A program made the position numbers and the translations under genes. A DNA stretch of 64,000 bases, taken from contig JAACJM010000057.1 in NCBI GenBank assembly GCA_013368315.1, positions 248,001-312,000 of the forward strand. The letters run 5' to 3'. This DNA is from Tetrapyrgos nigripes. Taxonomy: Eukaryota > Basidiomycota > Agaricomycetes > Agaricales > Campanellaceae. The notes below the pieces were generated by a model. The model searched no databases. It saw only the letters and a program-made list of their open reading frames with translations, and was not told where the DNA came from. Positions 45,956-57,210 of the stretch are shown in pieces. Every line of letters begins with the position of its first letter. Positions within the stretch are counted from its first letter, which is position 1.

Positions 45956-48900
45956 ATGTCTACACCTCAACATCACGACGAAGAAATATACGAGCTTGGG
46001 GAAGATGGCCAGCTACGAGAAACCCCCAATAGTCCGAAATCTAACAGGAGATACCAAGATGGCACTTCAATTGATTGGTTGCAAGAGGAATCAGCAGAAC
46101 GCGAGAGGAACTGGGCACAGAGATCACAGAAGAGTATACGAGGGCTTTTGTTGACATGGGCAGACTCTGCTCGATTGTGGATTGTGGTTATTCTTACCGG
46201 AATTGGAATTGGCACCATAGGTGCGTGGCTGGATGTTCTCGTGAAATGGTGAGAGCTATAGTACATTTCATCCGTGTTCGCTGGTCTCATTCCTTCTTTT
46301 TAAGGCTTTCAGATCTCAGAGAGGGCGTATGCCAGACGGGATTCTTTTATAACCAAGTTTCGTGTTGTAGTGGTCTTGACCGTAAGCATAATGTTCTCAA
46401 CTTGCATTGCCTAACTTATGATATTCCAACAGCTGGGGAAGTCTGTACCGAATGGCAAACATGGAGTGAATACCTCAACATACGATTTATTTTCGTGGAG
46501 TCGCTTTTGCAGTCTTTCATCTATATAATATTGGCGGTATGACCTCTCGTGACACTCTCAAAGTTCTTTCTCTGAGGAATTCGCAGCTGGCATTTGCAGG
46601 TAGCTCTGCGGTTCTAGTCACAACATACGCACCTTAGTGAGTACCAATCTTCTCTGCAAAGACTGGTCTGAACGGGCTACGCGTAGTGCTTTCCATACCG
46701 GAAGTGAGTTTAGTTATCTACTGTCTCAACAAAATCTTACATTTGAACCCAAGTTCCCGAAATCAAGGCGGTATAATCGTTTCATACATGTTCATAATTC
46801 AACTCTGATGATATGGCTCATAGATTCTCGGAGGTTACGTCCTAGACGCCTTTCTCACACCTTGGACTCTCCTCATCAAAGCACTGGGACTGGCTCTCGC
46901 AGTTGCTTCAGGATTATCATTAGGAAAAGAAGGACCCCTCGTTCATGTCGCATGCTGCATGGCTTTTTCGCTGTCGCGCCTATTCGAGCAGTTTAGACAT
47001 AGCGAAAGTGACCGACATTTCATTCTCTGTCGTTCTCATCTTGACGAGGACATTTGCAGGTCAAAAACGTAAACTCCTCGCAGCCTCCGCTGCTGCTGGC
47101 ATATCTGTCGCTTTCGGGAGTCCATTGGGAGGGGTTATATTTTGTTTGGAAGGTAAAGTGAAAAGGGTCATAGGGAACGGAGACATTCTTCCGAGTGCTC
47201 ACTTCTCTCACTTCAGAATTGGATGCATTCTCTCGCGATGCAGATGTGCTGTGGCGGGGTTTCGTGGCTTCTGTCGTCGCTGCTGTATCGTTGCAATATG
47301 TCGATCCGTTTGGTACTGCAAAGCTCGTTCTATTCCAGGTAAGATGAAGCTTTGTGTTCGTCGAGATGCAGCCTATTGAAGAAGACAGGTCACAAGTGCA
47401 GGCAATACGTGGAGAGCGTTTGAGCTGGTGTGTTGGCTCTCTTCACGGTATCGACAAATACTAATCACACATTCAGATACCGTGGCTCGGCCTCGGAGTC
47501 ATTGGGGTAAGGAAGAGATATAAACTCTGGCGAACACAATTAATCCTATGTCACAGGGTGTATTAGGCTCAATCCTGATCAAACTCAATGTCGAGGCAGC
47601 CCTGTATAGGCGGAACAGTGTCATCAACGATTGGCCCGTCCTGGAAGTAATAGGTGTTAGCGCAATCACAGCAGCGCTCAGTTACCTTATTGTGTTTACG
47701 CGGTATGGTTTTCCTTTACAGATGAACATGAGTTTCTGGTCTCATCATCTTGCTCAGTGTCCAGTCTTCCGAGCTGGTCGCCAATCTTTTCCAGGAATGT
47801 GACCCTGCCAGAGGAGATTATCATGGGCTGTGCAAGTAAATCGAGGGGATTTTTCAGCTACTTCAAGATACTTATTTTTCCTTATAGCCCAGCTGCTGTA
47901 TGGCGAAACGTATTTCTGCTCATTCTAACGGCAACGTTGAAGATTGGTTTTACTGCCTGGACTTTTGGCATGATGGTATGCAGTAGGCGAGGTTGTATCT
48001 GTCTAGATGGTGACACATTACCTTTCACAGATACCAGCAGGTATATTCTTGCCCACAATCACCATTGGAGCATGTCTTGGTCGTGCCGTGGGGATTTTAA
48101 CGTGAGTATCTGAAGCTTTATCTCGTTTTATCCATCCGACTAAGATTATTGTGATAGTCAGAGTCTACAGACATCAAAACCCGATGCGTGGCTATTCCTG
48201 GCTTGTCCGCCAGATCCTTCGGTGCGATGCGTGTCTCCAGGTTTCTATGCAGTGATTGGCGCTGCAGCCACGCTCGCAGGAGTAACTCGAATGACCAGTG
48301 CGTAATTAAAATACCAATTCGTCCGGATTAGTGACTTATAAATTCTTCCAGTCTCTCTGGTGGTCATCTTGTTTGAGGCAAGTCCTTTTTATATGGCAAT
48401 TTCATCTGCGTTAATGGCTGTTTTTTTATCTAGCTAACTGGCGCTCTATCGCATGTGCTTCCTATAATGATTAGCGTGATGACAGCGAAATGGGTAGGCG
48501 ATGCACTTGGGCAGGATGGTATCTATTCTGTCTGGATTGCTATGAAACAGTATCCTTGGCTTTCTCCCATGGAGTATCATGACCGGGGCGAGACGGCAGC
48601 AGATGTGATGAGGAAGACACAAAGTCTGGTTGTTATTGAGGATGGGGAGTGGACGCTGAAAGACTTGGGTGAGCTGCTCCTTTATCGAACTAGAGTAATC
48701 TGACACAGATTGAATTTGTAGATGGTCTCTTGAAGGAGCATGACTTTCATGGATTCCCTGTGGTGAAAGAGGAGGAGCTTATTGGGTATGTTACACGAGA
48801 CAAATTAGGAGCTATGATAGGTCAGGAAGAACGCCTTTGTCTTGCTACAAATGCTGAACTCGTTCCAAGATTCATTCTCAGCCCAAGAAACGGACACGAA

Positions 48901-49208
48901 GAAATGCTTCTTCTCGACTAAAAACGGGGTTTCGTCTGACAATCGCATAGACCTATCCTCAAGTCTAGAGAATTCGATTACCCAGCTGCGAAAGGAGGTG
49001 CCACTGGAGTTGGTGGTCCGTATGTTTCAGAAAATGGTGGGTCTTTTGTTAATACTCCATTACCAACCGGTCATTGACCTATGTAACATCACAGGACTTG
49101 CGTCAAATTCTGTTTACCGAGGCGGGAAAATTGGTCGGGATGGTGACAAAGACGGACGTAGTGGCATTGATGACTGCGCATTTTGCACATACGGCAGCGT
49201 TGCGGTAG
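45956..49208 (+). CDS. CLC-family chloride transporter (Gef1-like)
   Basis: An endomembrane chloride/proton exchanger used for organelle acidification and ion homeostasis. N-terminal cytosolic YRDGTSIDWLQEE-type sequence, then helix B (WIVVILTGIGIGTIGAWLDV). The first selectivity motif is HTGIPEIKAILGG, assembled across two introns; the second is SGLSLGKEGPLVHVACC with the gating Glu. FGSPLGGVIFCLEELDAFS contains the Glu pair that carries the proton glutamate in exchangers. Later, MIPAGIFLPTITIGACLGRA and SPGFYAVIGAAATLAGVTRM supply the third and fourth anion-site segments, including the Tyr. Two cytosolic CBS domains close the protein (DVMRKTQSLVVIEDGEWTLK; DLRQILFTEAGKLVGMVTKT). Fifteen or more introns. 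Confidence 0.93.
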
Positions 49209-49539
49209 ATAGAAGAATGTTTTAACGCACCAGGAGGCGAGATACTTGAATAACGGATTGTCTTCTGAGCAGAGGATGTTCCTCCAGAATTAACGCGAGT
49301 TTTATGGAAGTACGGGCTAGCCTACTTACCATGATGAGAAATGGCCCATAAGGATGCTATCTGGCTACCGAACTCACAAGTATTTCCAGAATAAATTATG
49401 CAGGGAACGCGGAGGCACTCCTCTTAGAAAGCGACGCGTAAACAACGCGTAAACAATGCAAAACACAAAGCGTCGCAAATAGACCTGACGGTTCCTGACC
49501 TGATCTTGCAATTGGAACGAAACTAATTGTTACCTACCT
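49209..49539. other. Intergenic region downstream of the CLC gene
   Basis: About 330 bp with no clear gene. Contains a duplicated GCGTAAACAA block (49435-49456). Confidence 0.45.
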
Positions 49540-50570
49540 TTTCCGCGATAGCACAACCACAACTACTCATTCCTCTACCCACGGGTGACTTTGGGGTAAT
49601 CGCTCTTCCTGAACCTCTTCAAAACGCACCCTCGTACGAATATCTGGAGAAGACCCACCGGTTTGTCCAAGGGATAACCAATGCTAAGGGTGAGTGATGT
49701 TTTTGTTGGCGTTTCTTGGTTATTGATGTAAATACTGCAGATGTCTCCGCCGAAGCGGTAGGGCGGGCCGTCGCCTACGAATACTTGGTGGCGCACTCTG
49801 TGGCGTCAGCGCAAATCACGGCGACGCTAATTCAAGATGCTATCAAGCCACTCTTGGAGGAGTTCAACAAAAGCATTAATGACAGTATCGACAAGAAAGT
49901 CAAGAAAGTCGACGATAACATCAAGGAAATCAACACTAGGCTCGAAAACATCGACGAGACTGAAAAATGTCGAAATCATGGTTTGCAAGGTATGTCTCGT
50001 GCTTCACCACTCATATTGATATAAAGACTGCTTGCAAATGAGAGAAAATCACCTGTGTTATCCCGCTACCCCCTTCCTGGAGGTTCCACTTCCAGATGGT
50101 ACCCGACCATGGGGCAAACACAGTGTTCGTGATCATGATATCATGGTGCATTCTTCTGACTGACTTAGTTCTAGCCAGACAAATCTCCGCACCACCCTTC
50201 TTGCAAACTCGTCGAATTGACCAGCCGCCGTATTATAGAGGAATTAGATGATAATCAAGCCTTTCACTATTACAGGCTCTACGGGGGTCAAGGAACTAAT
50301 GCTACAGGAAACCCGCATAAAGTTCATCAAAAAGGCAGTCGGATGTCCCCTCTGAACAGAGAAGTAGAAGTGTATGGTGACAGCTGGGATGGAGATGTTT
50401 ACACTTTGTCAGTCCAATGGTCTGATCTCACATCCTCTTCATGCAAGCAAGATAGTTTTAGTCTTAACGTACCTTTACTGGATTCTTCATGTAATGACCG
50501 CTGTAAAATACTTTCCTCGTCAGGTCTTAGTTGTTGCGGCTCCGGAGCAGCCTCGAATGCAGCCGTGTGA
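49540..50570 (+). CDS. Uncharacterised coiled-coil protein, possibly Mug135-like; start not located
   Basis: Exons joined by eye read LLIPLPTGDFGVIALPEPLQ, SYEYLEKTHRFVQGITNAK, then DVSAEAVGRAVAYEYLVAHS, a coiled coil (IDKKVKKVDDNIKEINTRLE) and, after an intron, NHLCYPATPFLEVPLPDGTR. The last exon continues ELTSRRIIEELDDNQAFHYY and runs to the stop at 50570. A vestigial coiled coil followed by FxEVPFPDG-type sequence resembles the Mug135-like proteins common in Agaricomycetes; I hold this with low confidence. No in-frame ATG lies between an in-frame stop at about 49522 and the first large exon, so the 5' end may lie in an unrecognised exon or the gene may be broken. The boundaries are approximate. 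Confidence 0.4.
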
Positions 50571-50664
50571 ATGTGCCACGACCGCTAAGGAAACGCGTCA
50601 AAAGGAGTCTCCAGTTTTGCATTGACCACTTTCTTTCACGTCTCGCTCATTTCCGTCCTCATAC

Positions 50665-52035
50665 ATGCCTTCATACGACTCGGACGTCTTCAGCAGCGAA
50701 TCTCAGTATCTTTCCGCTTCCTCCTCCTCGGGGCCTCGACGGTCACCATCGCGACAGTCAGTCAAGGCTTCACGATCCAATGCATCTCTCCATGGCTCCA
50801 CCATGGACGACGACGCTGCAAACGGCCGTTTTTCTCTCGCTCATGAACTCGCTGCTGCTCTCTTGCCAGAGCCCAGTGCAGGATCCAGGTTACTTGCGGA
50901 AGAGTTTGGCATAGAGTACGATGAAGGTGCGGAGGGTATCGACGAAGACGATCTCATTCACCGTCCTGGTGCTTCACAAGTCGACGGCACCTCTTCATCT
51001 CTTGCAGGCGAACTTGGTGCAGAGACCAGAGACACTTCATTTCAAGTTACTCCAGAACATCGCCCCTCTGCCGTCGACCCGCCCCAGTTTGACCCAGTAT
51101 TCGGAAGTCCCACTGCTCACAAGTCGAAAAAGCCGAAGAAACCCGAACAGGATGCTATGGATGTGCTTGCTCAGAACCTAGAGTCCACTGACAAGTTCCT
51201 TGCACACCTTCGTTACATTGACAACGAACCTGGTGCCTCTACATCCTTGCAACCTAATTTAGAAAAGGTCGCTTCGGACATTATCAGGCGGCTGAATGAC
51301 ACGGCCAGGGATAGAGAAGGGCAGTTGCGGGAGTTGTTGGAATACGAGAGAGAGTTTAGGAAGATTGCAGGAGAAGTCGGAGGCAACGATGTGTTGGGCC
51401 AATTAGAGGAGCTTGTGCATATGACGGATCTCTCGGATGAAGTGGTTACCTCTGAAGCCTTACCATCCCCCCAGCATCGACGATTCAACTCAGTAACAGA
51501 AGAAGACACTTCACGCTTAGACTCTCAGGATTGGGAGATAGACCAACGCCACCATTTAGACAGTGATGAGGAAGAAGAATCTGAAGCTTCTCCTGTCAAA
51601 GATACCTTCCCTCCACCTCCACCTTTGAAAGGACCTCCTACACCAGCGACAACGATACCCCAACTTACTCACTTCCGCACCTTCACCACCTCCCTTGTCT
51701 CCTCTCTCACTACGTTGTCAGAGCAAGCACAAGTCAACGGTGCCGCGACGGCTGATGCTGGAAGGAAGATTCGTGCATTAAAGAACAAAATCGGGACGTG
51801 GCGGGCAGAATGGGATAGTGCTGAGAGAAGCAGGATTAAAGTAGAACGATGGGAAGCTGGATTGCTGGACGGAACGGATACACCAGACGAAAACATTATG
51901 TCTTCGCCGTCGCGACCACTAGGAGGACAAAAGAGGATAGATGGGAGACAGATTGTACAGGAGCACTTGCAGGCATTTGAGCTGGCTTTAGCGGATGCTG
52001 GAACGAAGACGCAGGCTATAATGGCCTCTGGATGA
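50665..52035 (+). CDS. Hypothetical 456-residue protein, disordered with coiled coils
   Basis: A single uninterrupted exon, unusual among these intron-rich genes. I do not recognise the family. The N-terminal 60 residues are Ser-rich (SSSSGPRRSPSRQSVKASRS). Helical segments are RFSLAHELAAALLPEPSAGS with LLAEEFGIEYD, DAMDVLAQNLESTDKFLAHL, and RRLNDTARDREGQLRELLEY with EREFRKIAGEV. A Pro-rich stretch (PPPPPLKGPPTPATT) precedes a last helical region (TTSLVSSLTTLSEQAQVNGA; KIRALKNKIGTWRAEWDSAE) and RIDGRQIVQEHLQAFELALA. The sequence is coding by length and by regular helix pattern, and it may be a structural or cytoskeletal adaptor, which I cannot confirm. Convergent with the CoA-binding gene. 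Confidence 0.75.
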   Translation: MPSYDSDVFSSESQYLSASSSSGPRRSPSRQSVKASRSNASLHGSTMDDDAANGRFSLAHELAAALLPEPSAGSRLLAEEFGIEYDEGAEGIDEDDLIHRPGASQVDGTSSSLAGELGAETRDTSFQVTPEHRPSAVDPPQFDPVFGSPTAHKSKKPKKPEQDAMDVLAQNLESTDKFLAHLRYIDNEPGASTSLQPNLEKVASDIIRRLNDTARDREGQLRELLEYEREFRKIAGEVGGNDVLGQLEELVHMTDLSDEVVTSEALPSPQHRRFNSVTEEDTSRLDSQDWEIDQRHHLDSDEEEESEASPVKDTFPPPPPLKGPPTPATTIPQLTHFRTFTTSLVSSLTTLSEQAQVNGAATADAGRKIRALKNKIGTWRAEWDSAERSRIKVERWEAGLLDGTDTPDENIMSSPSRPLGGQKRIDGRQIVQEHLQAFELALADAGTKTQAIMASG

Positions 52036-52155
52036 ACATAACTACAAACCAAATCTACAATGGAGGATTAGTATTGTAACGCATATCTTAGTTCAATCTA
52101 TAACAACGATGACTTTGCCGGATGATTTCACTATATTGTTATACACTCTTCGAGA

Positions 52156-52762
52156 TTACAACTGACTTCTGGCTCTCATAACGTCTCCCTCGACCAGTAT
52201 GCAAGGACCCCCGTAGACGACCCTATCTCCCAAATTGTCCTTGATGTACGCAACGACTTCAGCGTCTTCAGCTCCGGGCTGCAGCCATAGTGTCGGCACG
52301 GAAAGTTCCTTTGCTTTCTTCAGCACGTCAAGAGTGACCTAGGGTATCAACTCTTCAGTGAACTGCAACAATCGGCGTAGTCAAGACTCACTCGCGCTGG
52401 CGTAATCACACTGATCGAGGTAGTGGATGGCGAAGGCAGTTCCTCGATGGACTTGATAGCAGCGATGCCCTCCAATTCTGACTCTTTCTTTAGGAGTGGA
52501 ATGGTTGGCTGGACCTGAGAGTATATCGAAGGGGTACTTACAGGATGAACAGGCGTTACGTCTAGCTTTCTTTCCTGGTACCATTTGAGGACCTACGACA
52601 GGAAGACTAAGTCAGAAATCGAAAAGCCATTGAAGTGCAGTAGTAGATCTTGCGAGAGGGATTAGGACACACCTTCGTTCCAAACTTCGTCTGGTCTTTG
52701 GACGCGCCGACCACTGCGAAAGTGGAAGATTTGAAGAAAGCTTGCTTGACTGCTTCAGCCAT
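52156..52762 (-). CDS. CoA-binding domain protein (YccU-type Rossmann)
   Basis: A small one-domain protein. The start MAEAVKQAFFKSSTFAVVGA leads directly into the nucleotide-binding loop AVVGASKDQTKFGTKV. After introns: LKWYQERKLDVTPVHP, ESELEGIAAIKSIEELPSPS with TTSISVITPARVTLDVLKKA, LSVPTLWLQPGAEDAEVVAY and a terminus VVYGGPCILVEGDVMRARSQ with L. The LWLQPGAED block is highly characteristic of the CoA_binding_2 domain. The cellular role is not established. Four introns; the alternative upstream ATG at 52804 would add 14 residues. Confidence 0.9.
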
Positions 52763-52998
52763 TGGTGCTGCCAAGTTCAAGTCGATCTTGCTGGCAAGAA
52801 GCAATTAAATAATGGAGATTGGATGATGCAAAAATGGTCTCATGGTACTATTGGTAGGCTATATATGTAAGGTACGCAGTAAGTTAGTCGCATTCCTCTA
52901 TGTACAAAGTAAATCCAAGCCGGTCTAAGTCCGCCTTCAAAACTGCAAAATCCCAAAAAGTGGTAGCTGTATCGATGTGCCCATAGACACTATTCAAG

Positions 52999-55444
52999 TT
53001 AACGCTTCGATTCCATAACCATTCGCGAAAATCTACTGCGACTACGGATTTTCGGCCCATAGAAAAAGAGAATCTGTGAAGTCGGTCCTAAAAGTTAGAC
53101 TCCACAGACCACCTGAGACCAGAGAAACAATAATAATGACTCACAAATGGAATGGGCATCATCATCAATGATATACAGCCAAACATCGTGTTGGCCCACT
53201 TGTAAGATAATGTGTTAAACATCTGCTGAGTGAAGAGTGGGAACGCAGTGGCGGATAGATTTCCTTGTGTGGCATATTCCTTCAGCTTGAGGGAGGAGGA
53301 AACTGCAAATAAGGAACGTACTGCATAGACTTTGTCCCGCCAGAGCAGAGGATGCAAATGGACCGTAGCTAATGAGGAACGGATCAGGACCCTGTAAACA
53401 AAGCTGGACCTGAATCGTGCACGAACCAATCCGCGAGGTATGTAAAGACGGCCAGATATACAGTGAATGCAGCCCAAACAAAGACCTACAGTACATGTGC
53501 ACTGGTCAACAAATTGATTGTGGCAGATTTGAGGGAGACTGCGCTCACCGTGATACCAATTGCAGGTGCTATCCAAGGCACAGACGGGAAAGACGTCCAC
53601 GCGTAGATAAACATACCTGAAGGAATGCCAATACCGGCGATGCAAGCAAAATAAAGACGTGCTTCAGGACCGCGAGAGGCAAAATTTTTCCTGGAAGCGA
53701 TTTCAATACACGCCTTTGACAGCTACGGAGAGGGGGTTGTAAGCTCACTGGTAAAGTCTTTCTTGCAGTAGGTTAGTGGCAAATCCAAGCAATGATCCTA
53801 TACTGTTCGAGTGTTTTGTACTCAGCACTGCGGCTGAGAAGACGGTCAAAAAGAAGGACATACAGCATCGTGGCGTATACAGACCCTGTTTGGCCAGCGT
53901 TAAATCCATAGATGTCACGAAAGATGGCAGATATGGATCTGGGCAGTACGTTAGTAAACATCGGTCACTACACGGTCGCACTCGCAATACCTACTCAATC
54001 ATGCAATACAAGACACCCCACGCAAAACCTATCCACAGCTGTTGAGGAATCTCCGTCAGGCTCGGTAAACCGGAAGCATACAAGTGTACTCACACTAAAA
54101 CTGGCGACCACAGGCTCAGTGACAAGGAGGTCTAAATTTATTTCAGTACAAAGCCCATAAAAAATACTGAGACTCACGAATCGGTCGAGTACAAGCTACA
54201 TGCATCAGCTTCAGCAAACTGACATGCTCTTCTTCGATTCTAGCGCGGTATCGGTTGTCGCCAGTTTCCTTTCGTATCCGTTTTGCCAGTCTTCTGAGAA
54301 TGATGGAGGAACGTGTCTCCCTGATGATCAATGGGACGAGGACTAGGTAGATCGCACATATTCTGTGTGGGGTCTCGCGTTGAGGAAGAGTTGACGACTA
54401 CAACGCGAAAATGGCACTTACATCATTTGGATCCACTGAATCCATCGCCACTGTAAGTTTGAATTCATTTCTACCCATCCTGCAAACATGGGTCCAACAC
54501 CTGTAAAGCCAAGCGCGACGACGGCAAATATGCACATGGGCAGTCCTCGCCTGGACGAATGTAAGCACAGTCGACCAAGATATATTACTCTTGCTCACTC
54601 TTGAGGTGTCCATATATCAGCTATCGTCCCTCCCACCATGGTGGCACCAGTCGAGCCAAACGACCCTTGGAGAAATCGCGCTATCAGTACAGTCTGAATA
54701 TTCTGCGCCCTACGTGTGTCAAATCAGATAATGGCTGGAGGAAGAGAAAAGACGAAATCTCACAGTGCGACTGCAAGGTACATCAGCAGAAATCCTACTG
54801 CTGAAAAAAGGTAAAGAGGATATCGTCCAAATTCTTCGCTGAAGGATGCAGTGAATAGAGGGATAACGCCGAATCCCAAGGCATAAAGGCTCAGGCCCAC
54901 TGTCGCCTGAAAAGAAGTGCAGTTCAGATCGCGAGTCATTGAGGGGAATCCTTGGTTGTAAGACCCTGCCGCCAACGCTATATCAAAAGAATATTCAGTC
55001 AAGTCGACTAAGAATGGCCCAACAGGATTGCCTTACAGGCGAGCATTGTAGAAAAGCATGCAAGCAGTGTGATTGCCCATTTCTTGGACCGAGGAAAATT
55101 GACTGGGTTTCTTGTGTCGCCATCTTCGAATTCAACCTGGATGAAAATGGATGGGCATGTTAACTTGGGGGCTTGACATAGTGACCTCGACTCACATAGA
55201 TAGGTTCTGGTTCCTCACGTTGATGCTCTTGATCCACGGTTTGGTGCTTGGAGGGATGCAAGGAACGCGCAACCTTTTGAACAAAGCTCTGATCGAGCTC
55301 GGTCCCCGTGGGGTGAGTAGACACGCTTATCCTTGGGTCCAAGTCAGCTTCCCGCACGTCTTCCACTGATTTGAGGGCGACGCCTTGAACAGTGACGGTC
55401 CCAGAAGTTGAAACCTCGCATTCTGCTGCCTGTTTTTCATCCAT
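52999..55444 (-). CDS. MFS transporter, DHA1 (polyamine/drug:H+ antiporter-like)
   Basis: A twelve-helix plasma-membrane exporter. A cytosolic N-terminus of about 90 residues precedes the conserved VEFEDGDTRNPVNFPRSKKW motif of the DHA1 Tpo/polyamine group. Membrane segments include AITLLACFSTMLA, FQATVGLSLYALGFGVIPLF with TASFSEEFGRYPLYLFSAVG, then RFLQGSFGSTGATMVGGTIA with DIW (motif C-like), and WRWIQWMQMICAIYLVLVPL. The middle loop IIRETRSSIILRRLAKRIRK is followed by SLWIGFAWGVLYCMIESISA. The C-terminal exons give GMFIYAWTSFPSVPWIAPAI, GCISLMMMPIPFVLFFYGPK and a basic end at MVMESKR. Ten or more introns. The substrate cannot be predicted. Confidence 0.9.
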
Positions 55445-56076
55445 TGATTCAAAGACAAAGTAGAAAGAAGATGGAACGAGAAATCAGAGAGGGTTGCAGG
55501 GAAGTTGAAGGGTCTGTTCTGAGTCGCCCCCAGCAGGGTTTATATGTACGCTGTATGTATGCATTCTTGATTTCGTTTCGTACGCCTGCGCCGGGCTGAC
55601 AAGGCTACTGGGACAAGGATAAGCAGCCAACACGTGAGAACTGTACAACCGCGACCAAGATGAGCCGCAGTGGCAAATGAGGATCGCTCTGAGCTCTCCG
55701 ATCAAAAATTTAATACCGAGACAAATGACTAGTCACTATTGTGGTAAATGCAGCTCAGTACAAAAACGAAACTTGAAGAGAACTTGCTCACTGCGTGCAG
55801 TTGGGGATTATGCTCGAAACATGGCCTTCGTCGGACATGTTTTACGCTTGATGCTCCAGGATGAAGACTTCCATACCCATCGGAGAAGATAAGGTCCTAT
55901 TTCGGATATATGTCATGAGGCGTGTAGATGTACCTCAGTCCTTCTTCGCCTTTGATCAAGATTCAAAGAGGATGGTCTATGAAGGTTAGACTCGCAAGCC
56001 AGTCGGTTGGTCCGCAAGCTAAGCGAGCAAGTGACAGCGGAGCTCGAATTCTGGCTTGCTTCCAAGTTCCAACCGA
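55445..56076. other. Intergenic region upstream of the MFS gene
   Basis: About 630 bp. Holds the MFS promoter. A 12-bp perfect inverted repeat (CCAGTCGGTTGG at 55999-56010 and CCAACCGACTGG at 56069-56080) overlaps the left arm described next. Open frames have no domains. Confidence 0.5.
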
Positions 56077-56132
56077 CTGGTATTTTTGGGCGTCGTTTTG
56101 GGAGCTTGGCGTGCGAATTTGAACTTGTAAAA
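56077..56132. repeat. Left arm of a 56-bp inverted repeat
   Basis: The reverse complement matches 61669-61724 at 53 of 56 positions by eye. The arms flank the hAT element. Without the hAT and its duplicated target the enclosed sequence would be about 490 bp, which fits an older MITE-like element; see the matching right arm. Confidence 0.8.
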
Positions 56133-56444
56133 TATTTTCGCTCGCTGCGCATCCAGAAAGCAGCGAGAGCGCTGCAGACACAGACATTCGCTTACAGAGT
56201 CATTTCGGAGGAAGGCGTGTATTAGAATAATGTACTGTAGTTGCAAATAAGACAGTCAATGGTACTGTTTCCGAGTATATGTGTACTGTGCAGAATTAAG
56301 ACAAAATTTACACTGAAGGGCGAGTATGAGAGGGTGTATAGTAGCCATTGTAAGGAGCTGATGGATTAGGGTGTTGCGGGTACCTCTGCTGGGGTGTAGG
56401 TGTGGAAGGGGGTTGGAAAAAATTATTGTTGACTTAGAAAGTGA

Positions 56445-56452
56445 CTGGGGAG
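56445..56452. repeat. hAT target-site duplication, left copy
   Basis: CTGGGGAG, identical to the sequence just outside the right end (61602-61609). Eight base pairs is the normal hAT duplication length. Confidence 0.95.
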
Positions 56453-56467
56453 TAGTGATGTGCGGGC
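56453..56467 (+). repeat. hAT terminal inverted repeat, left
   Basis: TAGTGATGTGCGGGC; perfect match to the reverse complement of the right end. Confidence 0.95.
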
Positions 56468-56610
56468 TTGGGCTCAAAGCCCTAGGCCGGCCCAAGCCCG
56501 GCTCTGAAAGCCCAAGCCCGGCCCGGCCTTTGAAGAGGGCTTGAGGGCTTGAGGGCTCGGGCTTGCTTTCTCAAAGCCCCTGGGCTCGGGCTCAGGCCCG
56601 GGCTTTCAGC
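56468..56610 (+). repeat. hAT left subterminal GC-rich block
   Basis: Many copies of GGGCTT, GGCTCGGGC and AAGCCC words in both orientations. Such words are the usual transposase-binding sites in hAT ends. Confidence 0.75.
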
Positions 56611-57165
56611 CACTCAGCATCGAGCCAGTCATGGGAAAAAGTAAGCTGCCGATCTGCAAAATTGGCTTCGATTCCCACTTGTAAAGGTAACGTGCCTAGC
56701 TTGCACTGCCACTTTTTGCATTTCTGTTCTTACCACCACGATCTGAAGTCACCCTTCCCGCCGTTTTCTTGATTATCCCAAAATACTTCACGATGTAACC
56801 TATTACAAGATGGTACATATGGAATTGCTTCTTGAGCTCTCATCCATCCATCTCAGGCTCGAGCTCAACCCTTTCTTGGGCAATACAGTTTGTACATGAG
56901 GTTTTTTTTTGGTCTACTTGCGTACCCTGAGACCAATGTGGTCGTCTTCAATTGTTATCGGTCAAAATACACTAAATTAGCTCTAACACAGCCGTCTTCA
57001 CCCTTGCGAGCATACCGAACACACAATAAACGAGTTTCAAGCCAGCAAACATACATCATAGACTCCGAGAGACGCGTTTTCGAGTGTTTTTAACCTCGTG
57101 TCCTTGAGGTTCTTATCAAGCCACACGGAAAAGATTGTCCGCGCTCCAACTTGGCAAATTTTAGG

Positions 57166-57173
57166 TATAAAAA
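57166..57173 (+). promoter_or_regulatory. TATA box of the transposase gene
   Basis: TATAAAAA, 45 bp before the proposed transposase start at 57211. It supports a start at this ATG. Confidence 0.55.
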
Positions 57174-57210
57174 GGTAGGATTTTCAGATTAGCTTTGCCC
57201 AAACAACGAG

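Noticed and set aside
53088..53645. 185-residue minus-strand frame
   Set aside because: Same strand but shifted from the MFS transporter frame; runs across its introns, while the in-frame exons give proper membrane segments.
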